A stretch of DNA of 64,000 nucleotides, from contig NZ_LR962863.1 of the NCBI RefSeq assembly GCF_900458895.1, forward strand, positions 1,674,001 to 1,738,000. The letters are read 5' to 3'. The notes beneath the pieces are model-generated. The model was given only the letters and a program-made list of their open reading frames with translations, was not told the DNA's origin and searched no databases. The stretch comes from Staphylococcus schleiferi. GTDB lineage: Bacteria; Bacillota; Bacilli; Staphylococcales; Staphylococcaceae. Position 1 is the stretch's first letter; every line of letters starts with the position of its first letter. Positions 1-11,418 of this stretch are shown here, piece after piece. The position numbers and the translations under genes were made by a program.

Positions 1-2573
1 AGTTTATGACTGCTAATTGATCAAGTAATTTTTGCTGATGCGCGTCGATGTCATGTTGTTCTTTATTATAACGTTTGAGATGCTGTTGCTGCGTCGTTAA
101 ACGTTCTTTAATAACGGCTAAGTCAGATTGGTATTGATGCAATTGTTGCTGAAGTTGTGTCGTCTGTACTTTACCTTCTTTATTTTTTTCAGTCATTGCT
201 TTAATTTGTGCATCTAAAGCATTGAGTTCTTTTTCAATCTCATCTTTCCGCTTTTGCTTAGCAACTAATGTCGCTTCACTTTTATCTGCTTGATAACCGT
301 CATTTTTTTCAAATTCAAATTCTTCATGCTCATTTTTCAAACGCTGCTCTATTTCAGTATAGCGATCAATCGCTAATGCTAAATCATGTAATTCGCGTTT
401 CAACTGATTGTATTGTTGTTGTACCTCTACATAACGTTGACTCAAATCATCTTGCTCTTTTTTTCTTTTTTGGCAAGCTTGTTCGAGCGCCTGTGTTTGT
501 GCAACATATTGTTTGAGTTGTGCTTGCAAACGGTTCAGCTCATCTTTTTGCCCTAATATCGTTTGGCGTTGCTGTGTACCACCACCTGTCATAGAGCCAC
601 CAGGATTAACAATTTCGCCTTCTAACGTGACGATACGCGTTTTATATTGAATTGCCCGTGCAATTTCATTCGCATGTTTTAACGTATCTACAATCAAGGT
701 TCGACCTAATAAATTGTCGATGATATGTCGATACTGCGCGTCAACTTGCACTGCATCACTAGCAATAGTAATAAATCCCGCTTGCTGTTCCGCAATACGT
801 ACGAGTGACACATCAAGCTTTTTCCCTTTAATGACAGATAAGGGTAAAAATGTAGCACGACCTAGTCTTTTTGTTTTTAAATAATTAATGGCTTCACGTG
901 CGGCACGTTCATCAGTAACAATGACATGTTGTGTCGTTGCGCCCAAAGCTGTTTCAATGGCAGTCGTATATTCGTTAGAAACATTGATTTGTTGGGCAAC
1001 AGCACCATGGATGCCAGTCAATTGATTTTTAGCTTGTAAAACTGCTTTAACTCCTTGATAAAAATGGCTAAAATCTTCTTCACGTATTTTCATACTTTCA
1101 ATTCGTGATTTTAGCTTATCATTATATCGATAAGCCTGATACAACCTTGATTCATCATCTTTTTGATTTTGTTGAATTTGAGCTAATTCATTTTCGAATT
1201 GCTCACTTTGTTGCTGCACCGCTTGCATTCGTTGTTGCTTGTCATGACGTTGCTGACTCATGGTTTCAATTTGATGTTGCGCCTCTTTTAGCTGATTATA
1301 AGCTTCAGTCAAACGTGAATCTAGGCGAGATTGCTTCACTTTATGTTCATCAATCGTACGCGTTAGAAAGCGAATATCATTATTAACGTCCGCTTGTTCC
1401 GTCATTAATTGATAGTAAGTATCTTTACTTTGCTCTAATGTTTCTTCAATGGACTCATCCGATTGATATAACTGGTCCTCTAACTTTTGGATATGATGAT
1501 TAAGCGTTTTACGTTTTTCTTTCAAATCTGAAATCGTTCTTTCTACTGCTTGCATATCTTTTTCAAGTTGCGCCTGTTGACGCTCTAACGCAGCTTGTTC
1601 TTCTTCAATGCGTGCGTTGGCTTGAGACTGATTCTTTTGTCTTTCTTCAATCAATTGATATTGACCCGACAACTTTTCAACTTGCTCAGTAGATTCAATC
1701 AATTTTTGGTTAACCTTTTCAAGTTGTTGATCGATTTCATAACGCTTCCCTTTAGCGGTCTGAATCATATGCGTAATTTTAGATTTTTTTTTGCGCGATT
1801 TTAGCTTGGGTGCTCTTTAATTCATTTAAGGTCGCATCATGCGTTTCGATTTGTTTTTGATAAGACTGAATATCGTGAACAGTGACTCTAATATCACTTT
1901 GTTCTAATGTTTGACTGAGTTGCAAATATTCTTTTGCGATTGACGCTTCTTCTTTTAAAGGTTCTACTCTACCTTCTAAGTCATACAAAATATCTTCAAC
2001 ACGTGTCAGATTGATTTCTGTATCATCGAGTTTTTCTAGTGAGGCTTCTTTTCTCTTTTTATATTTTAGAACGCCTGCTGACTCTTCGATAATTTGACGC
2101 CTATCAATCGGTTTGGCATTCAAAACCTCATCCACTTTACCTTGAGAAATAATGCTAAATGCTTCTTTTCCCAAACCTGAATCTAAAAATAACTCTCTAA
2201 TATCTTTGAGACGCTGTCTTTCATTATTAAGATAAAAAGCGCTATCTCCATTACGATAAAGTCGTCTTGTTACAACAACTTCTGCAGCATCGATATTCAA
2301 AATGCCTTTGCTGTTATCTAATTTCAACTGAACCTCTGCAAAATTTTGTGCATGACGATGTTTTGAACCGGAGAAAATAATATCCTCCATCTTACTCCCA
2401 CGCAATACACGTGCAGATTGTTCACCGAGCACCCATTTAATTGCATCGGTAATATTACTTTTACCACTCCCATTAGGTCCTACAATTGCAGTTACACCTT
2501 CATCAAATTCAATCTGCGTTGACTCAGCAAATGATTTAAATCCATATGCATCAATTGACTTTAAATACACCAT
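1..2573 (-). CDS. smc: Chromosome partition protein SMC, 3' end outside window, one frameshift
   Basis: SMC ATPase of the condensin complex (with ScpA/ScpB), which compacts and helps segregate the chromosome. The N-terminal Walker A lobe (GPNGSGKSN near residue 33) is followed by a Q-rich coiled coil, a hinge at about residues 500-665 with the glycine-rich SMTGGG near its end (around position 590), and the start of the returning coiled coil. The C-terminal ATPase lobe lies beyond the window. The frame opened at 2573 stops at 1779, just after a run of nine T (1784-1792; A9 in the gene). With eight A the frame continues (A-Q-K-K-S-K-I-T) and I find no stop down to base 1. The gene follows rnc by 3 bases. 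A sequencing error is more likely than a true break. Confidence 0.93.
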
Positions 2574-2576
2574 TGT

Positions 2577-3308
2577 CTACTCCTTATGTGTCATTTGCAA
2601 ATATGCCTGTTCAGCTGCTTTTTGTTCAGATTCTTTTTTAGTACGTCCTTCACCTTGAGATACAGGCTTCCCATTGATTATAATTTCAGAGGTAAAAGTT
2701 TTATTATGCGCAGGCCCGTCTTCTTTAGCGATACGATACGTAATGACGCCAAGATAATTCTGATGAACATACTCTTGCAATTTCGTTTTGAAATCAATCA
2801 CGCCTAAATGTTGCTGATCTTTTACATGAGGAAAAATAACAGCTTCTGCAAATTTCCAAACCGTTTCTAACCCTTGATCCAAATATATTGCACCGACAAA
2901 TGCTTCAAACACATCAGCCACTAATGAAGGGCGAGTTCGACCACCCGTTTTTTCTTCGCCTTTTCCTAACAAAATCAATGGCATCAGATCAATTTGCTGT
3001 GCAAAAATGACGAGTGAAGGTTCACAAACCATTGTTGCCCTCATCTTTGTTAAATCCCCTTCTGGTAAATGCGGGTATTCATCAAATAAATAACGCGAGA
3101 CGGTTAATTCTAATACCGCATCCCCTAAAAATTCTAATCGCTCATTATGCTCGATTCGTTCCATATTATAATCGTTTATAAAACTTGAATGAGAAAATGC
3201 CTGTTGATATATCGAAATATCATGATAGGTTAAATGAAGTTCTTTCATTTTATTTTTAAAGTTTTTTTCAAATTGTAATACTAGTTCTTCCTTTCTCACC
3301 TTCGCCAT
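2577..3308 (-). CDS. rnc: Ribonuclease III
   Basis: Endonuclease that cuts double-stranded RNA, matures rRNA precursors and degrades sense/antisense duplexes. 243 residues, the usual staphylococcal length. The N-terminal RIIID catalytic domain carries the signature [14 protein letters not shown] (about residues 54-67). The C-terminal dsRNA-binding domain ends in the typical [13 protein letters not shown] helix. The start is set by AAGGAGG seven bases upstream of the ATG. It lies directly upstream of smc, as in Bacillus and S. aureus, and is probably co-transcribed with it. Confidence 0.96.
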   Translation of the reverse strand: MAKVRKEELVLQFEKNFKNKMKELHLTYHDISIYQQAFSHSSFINDYNMERIEHNERLEFLGDAVLELTVSRYLFDEYPHLPEGDLTKMRATMVCEPSLVIFAQQIDLMPLILLGKGEEKTGGRTRPSLVADVFEAFVGAIYLDQGLETVWKFAEAVIFPHVKDQQHLGVIDFKTKLQEYVHQNYLGVITYRIAKEDGPAHNKTFTSEIIINGKPVSQGEGRTKKESEQKAAEQAYLQMTHKE

Positions 3309-3562
3309 GAGTTGACCTCCTTGTATTGAGTGTTTTTGAGGTACATGATGATGTCTTCACAGTCTTTTCCGTTCGACACAACATTCACCACAAGTGTACC
3401 AAGAGGTGATATATGAATATGAACACGCTCCCAAACTTTTAGTGAGCACATCACATGTTGTCATGTTGTTCACTAAAAGTGGGACTCATCATTCAATTGA
3501 CACTTCAATCACAATTGCTCTTCTATTATACGTGATGTTACACTTGAAACCTATCAGATTAG

Positions 3563-3595
3563 TAAAAAATCTGAGCCGAAACATCGACTCAGATG
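3563..3595 (-). terminator. Rho-independent terminator after acpP
   Basis: Inverted repeat ATCTGAGYCG with a six-base loop (arms about 3569-3578 and 3585-3594). On the minus strand it is followed by a T-run. It lies just downstream of the acpP stop codon and separates acpP from rnc-smc transcription. Confidence 0.8.
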
Positions 3596-3602
3596 AAAAC
3601 AA

Positions 3603-3836
3603 TTATTTTTCAAGTGTATTAATGTAATTAACAGCGTCTCCAACTGTGTTGATTTTTTCCGCTTCTTCATCTGGAATTTCAGTACCAAATTCATCCTCTA
3701 ATTCCATCACTAATTCAGCAATATCAAGTGAATCTGCACCTAAATCTTCTTTGAAAGATGCACCTTCAGTTACTTTATCAGCGTCTACGCCTAAACGATC
3801 AACAATGATGTCTTTTACTTTATCGAAGTTTTCCAC
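3603..3836 (-). CDS. acpP: Acyl carrier protein
   Basis: Carrier that holds growing acyl chains on a 4'-phosphopantetheine arm for fatty-acid and phospholipid synthesis. 77 acidic residues with the phosphopantetheine site DSLD (Ser at about residue 36, in [18 protein letters not shown]). The start codon is GTG; GGAGG lies nine bases upstream and the N-terminus [11 protein letters not shown] is that of staphylococcal AcpP. A 277-base gap from fabG and its own terminator suggest a separate transcript as well as read-through from the fap/fab operon. Confidence 0.97.
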   Translation of the reverse strand: MENFDKVKDIIVDRLGVDADKVTEGASFKEDLGADSLDIAELVMELEDEFGTEIPDEEAEKINTVGDAVNYINTLEK

Positions 3837-4113
3837 AGCCCTTCACCTCCTTTAAAAGCTTGTGCTGTAGTTCAACACTTTGCATGATTCTTCGTATCGA
3901 ATTGAAACACTCGACTGTTATATTTTGCCATTTTATTGGCCTAAATACAACCCATTTCCGAGAAGACTCATCCGTTTACGAGAACTATTATACCATGATT
4001 CAAATCATATGAAATCGATATTTGATTAATATGCATTAAAATATTTATTTCACATTTATTTGTTACAATCATTTCACACTTTTTTAGTCTGAAACAAAGT
4101 CATGTCTCAAAAT

Positions 4114-4851
4114 TTATTCCATATGCATGCCACCATTTACATGTATCGTTTGACCTGTGATATATTCCGCTTTATCAGAAGCAAGAAATGCAACTGTATG
4201 CGCAATATCCGTATCTTGTCCAAAGCGACCTAGTGGAATTTGTGATTTCATCGTTTCTTTCAACTCGTCATTTAATGCATCTGTCATGTCAGAAACAATA
4301 AAACCAGGGGCTACTGCATTAACCGTAATGTTACGTGATGCAAGTTCTCTTGCCGCTGTTTTTGTCATACCAATGACACCCGCCTTAGACGCAACATAGT
4401 TAATTTGTCCAGGATTCCCTACCGCACCGACGATACTTGTTAAGTTGATAATGCGACCATGGCGTTGTTTTAACATTTGTGGCGTCACTTTTTGAATACA
4501 ATTAAAGACACCTTTTAAGTTTGTATCAATGACTTCGTCCCATTCACGTTCTTTCATTCTCATCAATAGATTATCTCTTGTAATCCCTGCATTGTTTACA
4601 AGTACATCGATTGAACCAAATGTTTTAACGACTTCTTTAATCATCGCTTTTACTTCATCGCCGTTTGAAACATTAGCTTGAATGGCTACTGCATCAACGC
4701 CTTTTTGTTTAATTTGTTCAACAACTTCTTCTGCTTTTTCTTGATTGCCTGCATAGTTAACGACAACATGATAACCTTCTTCTGCTAACTGCAATGCAAT
4801 ACTACGGCCGATACCGCGAGAAGCGCCTGTGACTAATGCTACTTTACTCAT
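4114..4851 (-). CDS. fabG: 3-oxoacyl-[ACP] reductase FabG
   Basis: NADPH-dependent short-chain dehydrogenase that reduces beta-ketoacyl-ACP in the elongation cycle. 245 residues. TGASRGIGR (about 8-16) is the cofactor loop, NNAG follows, and the catalytic Ser (LTSIVG), YVASK Tyr and Lys are present. The ATG overlaps the end of fabD by eight bases, so the two are translationally coupled in the plsX-fabD-fabG operon. Confidence 0.97.
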   Translation of the reverse strand: MSKVALVTGASRGIGRSIALQLAEEGYHVVVNYAGNQEKAEEVVEQIKQKGVDAVAIQANVSNGDEVKAMIKEVVKTFGSIDVLVNNAGITRDNLLMRMKEREWDEVIDTNLKGVFNCIQKVTPQMLKQRHGRIINLTSIVGAVGNPGQINYVASKAGVIGMTKTAARELASRNITVNAVAPGFIVSDMTDALNDELKETMKSQIPLGRFGQDTDIAHTVAFLASDKAEYITGQTIHVNGGMHME

Positions 4852-5770
4852 CTGCTTTCCATTCCTTTACATCTTCGAGTGTTTGGATCGAAGTTATTTT
4901 TACATTTCTGTTAATCTTTTTAACTAAACCGGATAGAACTTTGCCTGGACCTACTTCTATAAAGTGGTCTACACCTTGTTCGATTAACCATTCTACAGAA
5001 TCAATAAATTGAACAGGGACATATAACTGTTTAATCATATTTTGCTTGATTTGTGTCGCATCTACTTCAGCGGATGCATTCACATTTTGAACGACTGGTG
5101 TTGTCGCTGAGTGCCATTCAAACTGATTAATATAAGTTGTAAATTCTGATTCAATGACTTGCATCATCGACGAATGAAATGGTCCTGAAACATCTAACGG
5201 TAAAACACGTTTAGCACCTAAACTTTTACCATCAGCCACAAAACGATCGATGGCTTCTTTATGACCTGAAACAACAATTTGACCAGGACAATTGATATTC
5301 GCAGGTTCAACGACGTACTGTTCCGTTGAAATTTGATCACAAATCGCTTTCACTTCATCCAAAGAGAGACCTAATACGGCTGCCATACTTCCGACGCCTT
5401 TAGGAAAAGCTTGTGCCATGAGTTCCCCACGTTTACGAACGATTTGAACGGCATCTTCAAATTTTAAAACACCGCTCATCACTAAACTCGCATATTCACC
5501 GAGACTATGACCTAATGTAAAGTCACTTTTAGGTTGTCCCATAGCCGCATAAAGCGCCATACTGTGCGTAAGAAGCGCAGGTTGTGTATTTTCAGTTTGA
5601 CCTAAAATCCCTTCCGGATCCTCAAACATCGTTTCTAATAAATCAAAAGGCATTTGTGATTGTGCTTCATCAAGAATATGTGTTGCAGCTTGATCTTGTT
5701 GATACAAATCTTGTGCCATTCCGACTTTTTGGGCACCTTGTCCCGGAAACATTAAAACTGTTTTACCCAC
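4844..5770 (-). CDS. fabD: Malonyl-CoA:ACP transacylase
   Basis: Loads malonyl groups onto ACP for chain extension. 308 residues, normal length. The oxyanion motif FPGQGAQ is at the N-terminus, the nucleophile is the Ser of GHSLGEYAS (about residue 92), and the catalytic His lies in SGPFHSSMM. The start is a GTG at 5770 with AAAGGTGG nine bases upstream inside the end of plsX; no in-frame ATG fits the conserved N-terminus. Two bases follow the plsX stop. Confidence 0.96.
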   Translation of the reverse strand: MGKTVLMFPGQGAQKVGMAQDLYQQDQAATHILDEAQSQMPFDLLETMFEDPEGILGQTENTQPALLTHSMALYAAMGQPKSDFTLGHSLGEYASLVMSGVLKFEDAVQIVRKRGELMAQAFPKGVGSMAAVLGLSLDEVKAICDQISTEQYVVEPANINCPGQIVVSGHKEAIDRFVADGKSLGAKRVLPLDVSGPFHSSMMQVIESEFTTYINQFEWHSATTPVVQNVNASAEVDATQIKQNMIKQLYVPVQFIDSVEWLIEQGVDHFIEVGPGKVLSGLVKKINRNVKITSIQTLEDVKEWKADE

Positions 5771-5771
5771 T

Positions 5772-6750
5772 TTATTCAGCCACCTTTTCTCTCATGTTTT
5801 CAACAATGCGCGTATCCGCTGCAATTTTTGCTTGGCGAATCGCTGAATAAAAAGCTTTGGCATTTGAACTTCCATGTGCTTTTACTACAATTCCATCAAG
5901 CCCAAGTAGCACCGAGCCGCCATACTCAGTGTAATCTAATTGTTTCGAAATATGCTTAATATCTTTTTTCATCATTAAAGCTGCCAGTTTATTTTTCACA
6001 CTATGTAATAAATCATTTTTAATGATTTTTCCAAACGATTTGGCAATACCTTCTAAATTTTTCAAAATCATATTACCTGTATAACCGTCTGTCACTATGA
6101 CATCTGCTTCGTCTTCCATGATAGACTTCGCTTCAATATTACCAACAAATTGAAACTGTTCAGTTTTTTGACATTAAGTTAAAAGCTTCTTTTGTTAAGC
6201 TGTTTCCTTTTTTAGCTTCGGTACCGATATTTAACAACGCAACTTTAGGCGTTTCAATACCTCTTAGCTTTTGTGCATAAATATGTCCGAGCACAGCATT
6301 TTGATATAAATGTTCGGCCTTTGCGTCAGCATTTGCGCCTACATCTAAGAGGACAACACCTTTACCCTTTACTGTTGGTAATGTTACCACTAGTGCTGGA
6401 CGTGCAACACCCGGTAAGCGGCCTACGATAAATAGTCCTGCCGACATGAGTGCACCCGTATTCCCAGCTGATACACATGCATCTGCCTCACCATTTTTTA
6501 CCGCTTCTGCCATACGTACCATTGAACTGTCTTTTTTACGCTTAATTGCGCGAACAGGTTCATCTTCCATCGTAATTTCTTCAGTCGTATGTCTGACTTC
6601 TACTCTAGGATGCTGAATATGACATTGCTTTTCATCCCCAAATAAAATTATTTCCAAGTCCTCAAAATCATTAACTGCTTTTTCAACACCTTCGAGAACG
6701 ATATTCGGTGCATCGTCGCCACCCATCATATCTACAGCTAATTTTACCAT
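5772..6750 (-). CDS. plsX: Phosphate acyltransferase PlsX, one frameshift
   Basis: Converts acyl-ACP to acyl-phosphate, the donor for PlsY in phosphatidic acid synthesis. The first segment runs from ATG 6750 ([16 protein letters not shown]) and stops near 6163. The second is open from about 6165 to 5772 in the next frame. The break lies at a run of six T (6164-6169). With five, the protein reads continuously through [16 protein letters not shown] and has 325 residues, normal for PlsX. GAGG is nine bases before the chosen ATG, which lies one base after the fapR stop. PlsX is normally needed for growth, so I read the frameshift as a sequence error. Confidence 0.93.
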
Positions 6751-6751
6751 C

Positions 6752-7312
6752 TTATTCATCCTCACTTATGTAATACATTTTAAATATTCCTTCAAAGACT
6801 CTTTCTTTTTCAACATAAGAAGTGACACTCATTTCATAATATTTGTCATCATGAAATTGAACCTCTGCTGTTGCCATGACAACATCACCTAAATGAACAG
6901 GTTTTACAAAGTGAATATGACTTTCTTTTGTTAATACAGCGATATGTTTAACCATTGCGACACATAAAGAATTCGCTTGTGCAAACAAAACATGTCCACG
7001 CGCGATTTCATTTCTAGAAAAAACGTCCTTTTTGGTGATTGTCAAAATAGATTTCCCATAATGATTCGGTTCAAGCGAAACGATATCACCGATAATGTCT
7101 TGATCCTCCAAAGCACTAATATTTTGGTATTGATCTTTTGCGACACTTTTCACACGTTCACGTAGTTCTGGTATTTTAAGTTGACTACGATCAAGACGAA
7201 TCGTTTGTATACTCACTTCAAACATCTCGCTTAATGCTTGATCCGTAATGAACGGATTTTGTTGGATGGTTGTTTCAATTAGCGCGCGTCTCTCATCCTT
7301 AGTCTTTTTCAC
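6752..7312 (-). CDS. fapR: Fatty-acid biosynthesis repressor FapR
   Basis: Transcription factor that represses fatty-acid and phospholipid genes and is released by malonyl-CoA. An N-terminal helix-turn-helix ([20 protein letters not shown], about residues 20-40) is joined to a hot-dog-fold effector domain containing [17 protein letters not shown] place the start at GTG 7312 (MKKTKDERR), with GGGTGG seven bases upstream; a TTG at 7327 would add five residues unlike the family. The gene heads plsX-fabD-fabG, and its operator lies just upstream, so it is autoregulated. Confidence 0.93.
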   Translation of the reverse strand: MKKTKDERRALIETTIQQNPFITDQALSEMFEVSIQTIRLDRSQLKIPELRERVKSVAKDQYQNISALEDQDIIGDIVSLEPNHYGKSILTITKKDVFSRNEIARGHVLFAQANSLCVAMVKHIAVLTKESHIHFVKPVHLGDVVMATAEVQFHDDKYYEMSVTSYVEKERVFEGIFKMYYISEDE

Positions 7313-7330
7313 ATCATCGCCACCCAAAAT

Positions 7331-7347
7331 TTAGTACCAAGTCTCAA
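7331..7347. promoter_or_regulatory. FapR operator
   Basis: The 17-base imperfect palindrome TTAGTACCAAGTCTCAA resembles the known FapR box (TTAGTACC, two-base spacer, then an inverted half site). It lies between the predicted fapR -10 element and the start codon, where bound FapR would block its own promoter. Confidence 0.82.
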
Positions 7348-7360
7348 TTGACTCCACATT

Positions 7361-7388
7361 ATTTTAACACGTTCAACCTTAGTTTCAA
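7361..7388 (-). promoter_or_regulatory. Promoter of fapR-plsX-fabD-fabG
   Basis: On the minus strand TTGAAA (7383-7388) and TAAAAT (7361-7366) are separated by 16 bases, giving a start of transcription next to the FapR box. Confidence 0.6.
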
Positions 7389-7456
7389 AACAATTTAATA
7401 TGCTTGTAAAGTGTGATGACACAGCGATTTTCTCTCTTATTTTTTGAGTGTCATCA

Positions 7457-9502
7457 TTAATCAAAACTTTGATAGAGTATTTTATCTTCAATAAATGTGC
7501 GCAAACGTTCGTATGCTGGCGTGAAAAAGTCACCTGATTGAATGAGTTGTGCAGCCTCATCCCTTGCAACTTCTAGCATTCGATAATCTTCAACAAGATT
7601 TCCGACTAAAAAGTCAGGCAAGCCACTTTGTTTCACACCAAAAAAATCTCCCGGTCCACGCATTTCTAAATCTCTCTCACTCAGTTCGAATCCATCCGTG
7701 GTCTGCGTCATAATTTGCATCCGTTCGATACCGGTCTCGGTTTTAGGAGAAGCAATCAGCACACAATAACTTTGATGGTCACTTCGACCGACCCGTCCAC
7801 GAAGTTGGTGTAAAGTAGATAATCCGAAGCGGTCTGCATCATATATCATCATAAATGTTGCGTTAGGCACATTGACCCCTACTTCGACAACAGTTGTTGC
7901 AACAAGCACATCAAGTTCATGAGCACTAAACTGATGCATCACTTGATCTTTCTCATCCGAAGTCATTCTTCCGTGTAACAGTCCAATCCGCTGATTTGGC
8001 AAGGCAACTTGCAGATTTTCATATAAAGCAATTGCATTTTGCACATCTTCCAAATGCTCAGAGCTTTCTATTAATGGTGAAATGACATAAGCTTGGCGTC
8101 CCTTTTTCAACTCATTATTCATTTTTTCAATGGCTAGATCGTATCTTTCATGTTTGATCCAATGCGTTTGAATAGGCTTGCGTCCTTTAGGTAGACTTTT
8201 TATTGATGAAACATCCATTTCACCAAAAACTGAAATTGCCAACGTCCTAGGTATAGGGGTAGCTGTCATAAATAATACATTGGACAAAGCCCCTTTTTCA
8301 CGCAGCTTCTGTCTTTGTTGAACGCCAAAGCGGTGTTGTTCGTCTGTAATTACTAAGCCCACATCTTTAAAATTAACGTCATCTTGAATTAATGCATGTG
8401 TTCCTACTACACAATCTATCTCTCCGTTTTCCAACTGTTCTAAAAGTAATTTTCGTCTTTTCCCTTTGACCGAACCTGTCAGAAGTGCCACATTCATATG
8501 CGGCCCAAATAGTTGTGCAAGGCTATCAGCATGTTGTTCTGCAAGAATTTCTGTCGGTACCATTAAAGCAGATTGAAAACCTGCAGTCTTCATCGCATAC
8601 ATACAAATCGCCGCTACAACCGTTTTACCTGACCCAACATCTCCTTGTAACAAACGATGCATCCGTATCGGCGCTTTCAAATCTCTAAAGATTTCATTCA
8701 CACTCTGCTTTTGACCTTCTGTTAATTCAAATGGCAACGTTTGAATAAAAGCTTTGACTCGTTGCAAATCATGATCCACTTCAATCGCTTCATCAGATGA
8801 TTTTTCAATTCTGTTCAACCATTGCATCCGTAATTCAAACATAAAAAATTCTGTAAATGCAAACGTTCGTCTCGCTTTAATGAGAGACTGTTGATCTTTC
8901 GCTTCATGTAAAGCGTGCAATGTATCGCTCAATGTTTCTAATTTATATTTAGTACGCAACGCTTCAGGTAACCATTCTTCAATCGTAATATGATTTAATG
9001 TTTCTCGTATCATATCTCTAAGTTGTTTTTGTTTAATCCCTTCCTTTACACGATAGATGGGGGTGTACTGGGCATCGGAAAGGGAATCAGCACTAAAAAA
9101 CATTTTGTTTCCATTTATTTCTTGCTTTCGTCGTGACCATTTCCCTTTTATAATGACTGTTTCATGTAATTGGATTTTATTCTTCAAATAGGGCTGATTA
9201 AAATATATCGCTTTCACTGCAACGCCATTTACCATTACATGCACAGTTAACTTAGAGCGGTTACGTCCAAAAAAAGCGACAGTTGGAGTCGAATAAACTT
9301 CTCCTCGAACTGTCACATTGGCTTCATCTTCCGCAGTTGTGATATCTACCAACGTATTATCTTCATAACGCGTTGGCAAATAAAGCACAAGATCTTGAAT
9401 GGTATCAATATTCATTTCATTTAAAACGGCGAGTCGCTTTGGACCTAAGCCTTTAATTTCCTTTAAACTATAAGGATTATTGATAAGATTGATGTTTGTC
9501 AT
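7457..9502 (-). CDS. recG: ATP-dependent DNA helicase RecG
   Basis: Branch-migrating helicase that remodels stalled forks and Holliday junctions. 681 residues. An N-terminal OB/wedge domain ([19 protein letters not shown], with LPTRYED) is followed by Walker A GDVGSGKT (about residue 290), the DEQH box in ITDEQHRFG, and the C-terminal helicase motifs [13 protein letters not shown] and QLRGRVGRS. The ATG lies two bases after the sdaAA stop. Confidence 0.96.
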   Translation of the reverse strand: MTNINLINNPYSLKEIKGLGPKRLAVLNEMNIDTIQDLVLYLPTRYEDNTLVDITTAEDEANVTVRGEVYSTPTVAFFGRNRSKLTVHVMVNGVAVKAIYFNQPYLKNKIQLHETVIIKGKWSRRKQEINGNKMFFSADSLSDAQYTPIYRVKEGIKQKQLRDMIRETLNHITIEEWLPEALRTKYKLETLSDTLHALHEAKDQQSLIKARRTFAFTEFFMFELRMQWLNRIEKSSDEAIEVDHDLQRVKAFIQTLPFELTEGQKQSVNEIFRDLKAPIRMHRLLQGDVGSGKTVVAAICMYAMKTAGFQSALMVPTEILAEQHADSLAQLFGPHMNVALLTGSVKGKRRKLLLEQLENGEIDCVVGTHALIQDDVNFKDVGLVITDEQHRFGVQQRQKLREKGALSNVLFMTATPIPRTLAISVFGEMDVSSIKSLPKGRKPIQTHWIKHERYDLAIEKMNNELKKGRQAYVISPLIESSEHLEDVQNAIALYENLQVALPNQRIGLLHGRMTSDEKDQVMHQFSAHELDVLVATTVVEVGVNVPNATFMMIYDADRFGLSTLHQLRGRVGRSDHQSYCVLIASPKTETGIERMQIMTQTTDGFELSERDLEMRGPGDFFGVKQSGLPDFLVGNLVEDYRMLEVARDEAAQLIQSGDFFTPAYERLRTFIEDKILYQSFD

Positions 9503-9504
9503 AT

Positions 9505-10389
9505 TTAATCACCAAAAATTTGTTGTTTTAATCGTTGACCGGTCGGTGTACCTGCCAAGCCACCACGGCCCGTTTCACGTAACGCAGAAGGCATCGTTTG
9601 TCCAATTTTGTACATCGCATCAATCACTTCGTCGGTAGGAATACGAGATTCAATCCCCGCTAAAGCCATGTCAGCAGAAACAATCGCATTTGACGCACCT
9701 GCAGCATTTCTTTTAACACAAGGGACTTCCACTAAACCTGCGACCGGGTCACAAACTAAGCCGAGCATATTTTTAAGACAAATTGCAAATCCTTCTGCGG
9801 ATTGTTGTGGCGTACCACCTGCCGCTTCTACAATAGCAGCAGCTGCCATCGCACTTGCTGAACCCACTTCAGCTTGGCATCCGCCTGCCGCCCCTGAGAT
9901 AGAGGCATTATTTGCTACAACGAAACCAAACGCGCCTGATGTAAGTAAAAAATTCAGCATATCTTGTCGACTTAATTGTAATCGATTTTTTAGTGAAAAT
10001 AAAACGCCAGGTACAACACCTGCTGAACCAGCAGTTGGTGTCGCACAGATTTTCCCCATTGCTGCATTGACTTCATTTGTTGCCACTGCTTTACTCACAG
10101 CATCTAAAACGAGATCTCCAGCAAGGGTTTGGCCTTTTTCAATATACGCTTTCATTAAAACAGCATCGCCACCTGTTAGCCCTGTTTTAGATGTGACGCC
10201 AGCAAGTCCTTCTTCTAATGCTTTTTCCATTGTTTCTAAGTTATGATTCATCTGTGTATAAACAGCTTCAGCAGACAAACCTGTAACAGCCATCTCTTGT
10301 TCGAGCATCACTTCATATATCGCTTTATTTTCAGCTTCACATTTCGCAATTAATTCTTTCACACTCTTAAACATTTTAATGCTTTCCAT
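9505..10389 (-). CDS. sdaAA: L-serine dehydratase, alpha subunit
   Basis: Iron-sulfur subunit of the two-part L-serine deaminase, which converts serine to pyruvate and ammonia. About 294 residues. The conserved core [21 protein letters not shown], the segment [17 protein letters not shown] and [14 protein letters not shown] supply the cysteines expected to hold the 4Fe-4S cluster. Three in-frame ATG codons lie close together; I choose 10389 because the GGGGGA ribosome site is eight bases upstream, whereas the ATG at 10398 abuts it. From memory S. aureus has sdaAA/sdaAB elsewhere, while B. subtilis has them next to recG as here. Confidence 0.94.
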   Translation of the reverse strand: MESIKMFKSVKELIAKCEAENKAIYEVMLEQEMAVTGLSAEAVYTQMNHNLETMEKALEEGLAGVTSKTGLTGGDAVLMKAYIEKGQTLAGDLVLDAVSKAVATNEVNAAMGKICATPTAGSAGVVPGVLFSLKNRLQLSRQDMLNFLLTSGAFGFVVANNASISGAAGGCQAEVGSASAMAAAAIVEAAGGTPQQSAEGFAICLKNMLGLVCDPVAGLVEVPCVKRNAAGASNAIVSADMALAGIESRIPTDEVIDAMYKIGQTMPSALRETGRGGLAGTPTGQRLKQQIFGD

Positions 10390-10390
10390 T

Positions 10391-11056
10391 TTACGCATCC
10401 CCCATTAACGATACTGTCACAACACCAGGTACTTTTCTAATCAAACCTAAAACATCTTCACTAATATCATCATCTAATTCACAGGTCATTAATGCTTCGT
10501 CGCCTTTTTCTTTACGCGCGACTTGCATACTCCCAACATTAATGCTGTAATCACCTAAAATATTAGCTACTTTACCTATTGTACCGAATGTGTCTTGGTG
10601 GAAGACGAGTAAGGTTGGATAATTACCACTAATCGCAAGTGGAAAACCATTAATCGCCACAATTTCTATTTTGCCACCACCGATTGAAACACCTTCAACA
10701 GATATATTTTTATCGCCATCTGTCATATCTATAATCGCTGTATTCGGGTGTGAACGTTCCTCAGTCATTTCTATAAAATGTACCCGCATTCCTTGTGATT
10801 CTGCGGTTTCCAAACTAGATTCAATTCGATCATCATCTGTATCGTAACCTAACAATCCGCCGACCAATGCTACGTCTGTACCATGTCCTTTGTACGTTTC
10901 CATAAAAGAACCATATAAATAGATATCAGCACGATTCGGTTGTTTTCCAAACAAATCTCTAGCAACCAATCCGATTCTGACTGCACCTGCTGTATGTGAT
11001 GATGAAGGACCGACCATTGTTGGCCCTATAATATCAAATACGCTTTTATACTTCAT
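10391..11056 (-). CDS. sdaAB: L-serine dehydratase, beta subunit
   Basis: Partner of the alpha subunit. 221 residues. An N-terminal serine dehydratase beta domain begins FDIIGPTMVGPSSSHTAGAVRIG. A C-terminal ACT domain (from about residue 148, LLVFHQDTFGTIGKVANILGDYSINVGSM) probably senses serine. GGGGGGAG precedes the ATG. Its last codons overlap the ribosome site of sdaAA, so the subunits are coupled. Confidence 0.95.
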   Translation of the reverse strand: MKYKSVFDIIGPTMVGPSSSHTAGAVRIGLVARDLFGKQPNRADIYLYGSFMETYKGHGTDVALVGGLLGYDTDDDRIESSLETAESQGMRVHFIEMTEERSHPNTAIIDMTDGDKNISVEGVSIGGGKIEIVAINGFPLAISGNYPTLLVFHQDTFGTIGKVANILGDYSINVGSMQVARKEKGDEALMTCELDDDISEDVLGLIRKVPGVVTVSLMGDA

Positions 11057-11418
11057 TTTTTGCTCCCCCCGTTTTAGACCACTTAAAGTGTAACTTTATT
11101 ATAACAATCTTCCATATTGATTAAAAATTTGACATTGTAAACATATAAAATAGAAAGTTTCATAAATATTTAAAACATCTTCTTAATGACATGCAATCAC
11201 TCAATATCATTCATTAACGCCACTAATTGATGTTATTTTTCATTAAAAATAGGAGTAAAACAGTCATCTCATATTAAACAAGAAATGACTATTTCACCCC
11301 TATGAGGCGTAATCACATATGAAAGTAATCCATCTATTTCATTGCGCCTCTTCAACATAGATATCAGCGCCCTAAGTCAAGCATAAAAGACCGCACACTG
11401 AGCTACTGAATCCATGGT
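11057..11418. other. Gene-free stretch between fakA and sdaAB, with one hairpin
   Basis: No credible ORF. A TATAAT about 40 bases upstream of sdaAB (minus strand, near 11097) may be its -10. Arms GAGGCGTAAT (11304-11313) and ATTGCGCCTC (11341-11350) pair over ten bases with one G-U pair. There is no T-run, so it is either a weak terminator for fakA or a processing hairpin. Confidence 0.5.

Noticed and set aside
1784..1792. Programmed slippage at the A9 run of smc
   Set aside because: Slippage on A9 is possible, but five similar breaks in other genes, four of them in shorter runs, point to sequencing error instead.
7309..7569. 86-residue frame over the fapR promoter
   Set aside because: It overlaps the 3' end of recG and the FapR box, and its sequence resembles no family.
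9608..10246. 212-residue plus-strand open frame
   Set aside because: It lies entirely within sdaAA on the other strand, has no ribosome site, and its composition (Ala/Ser/Pro-rich) is that of a shadow frame.
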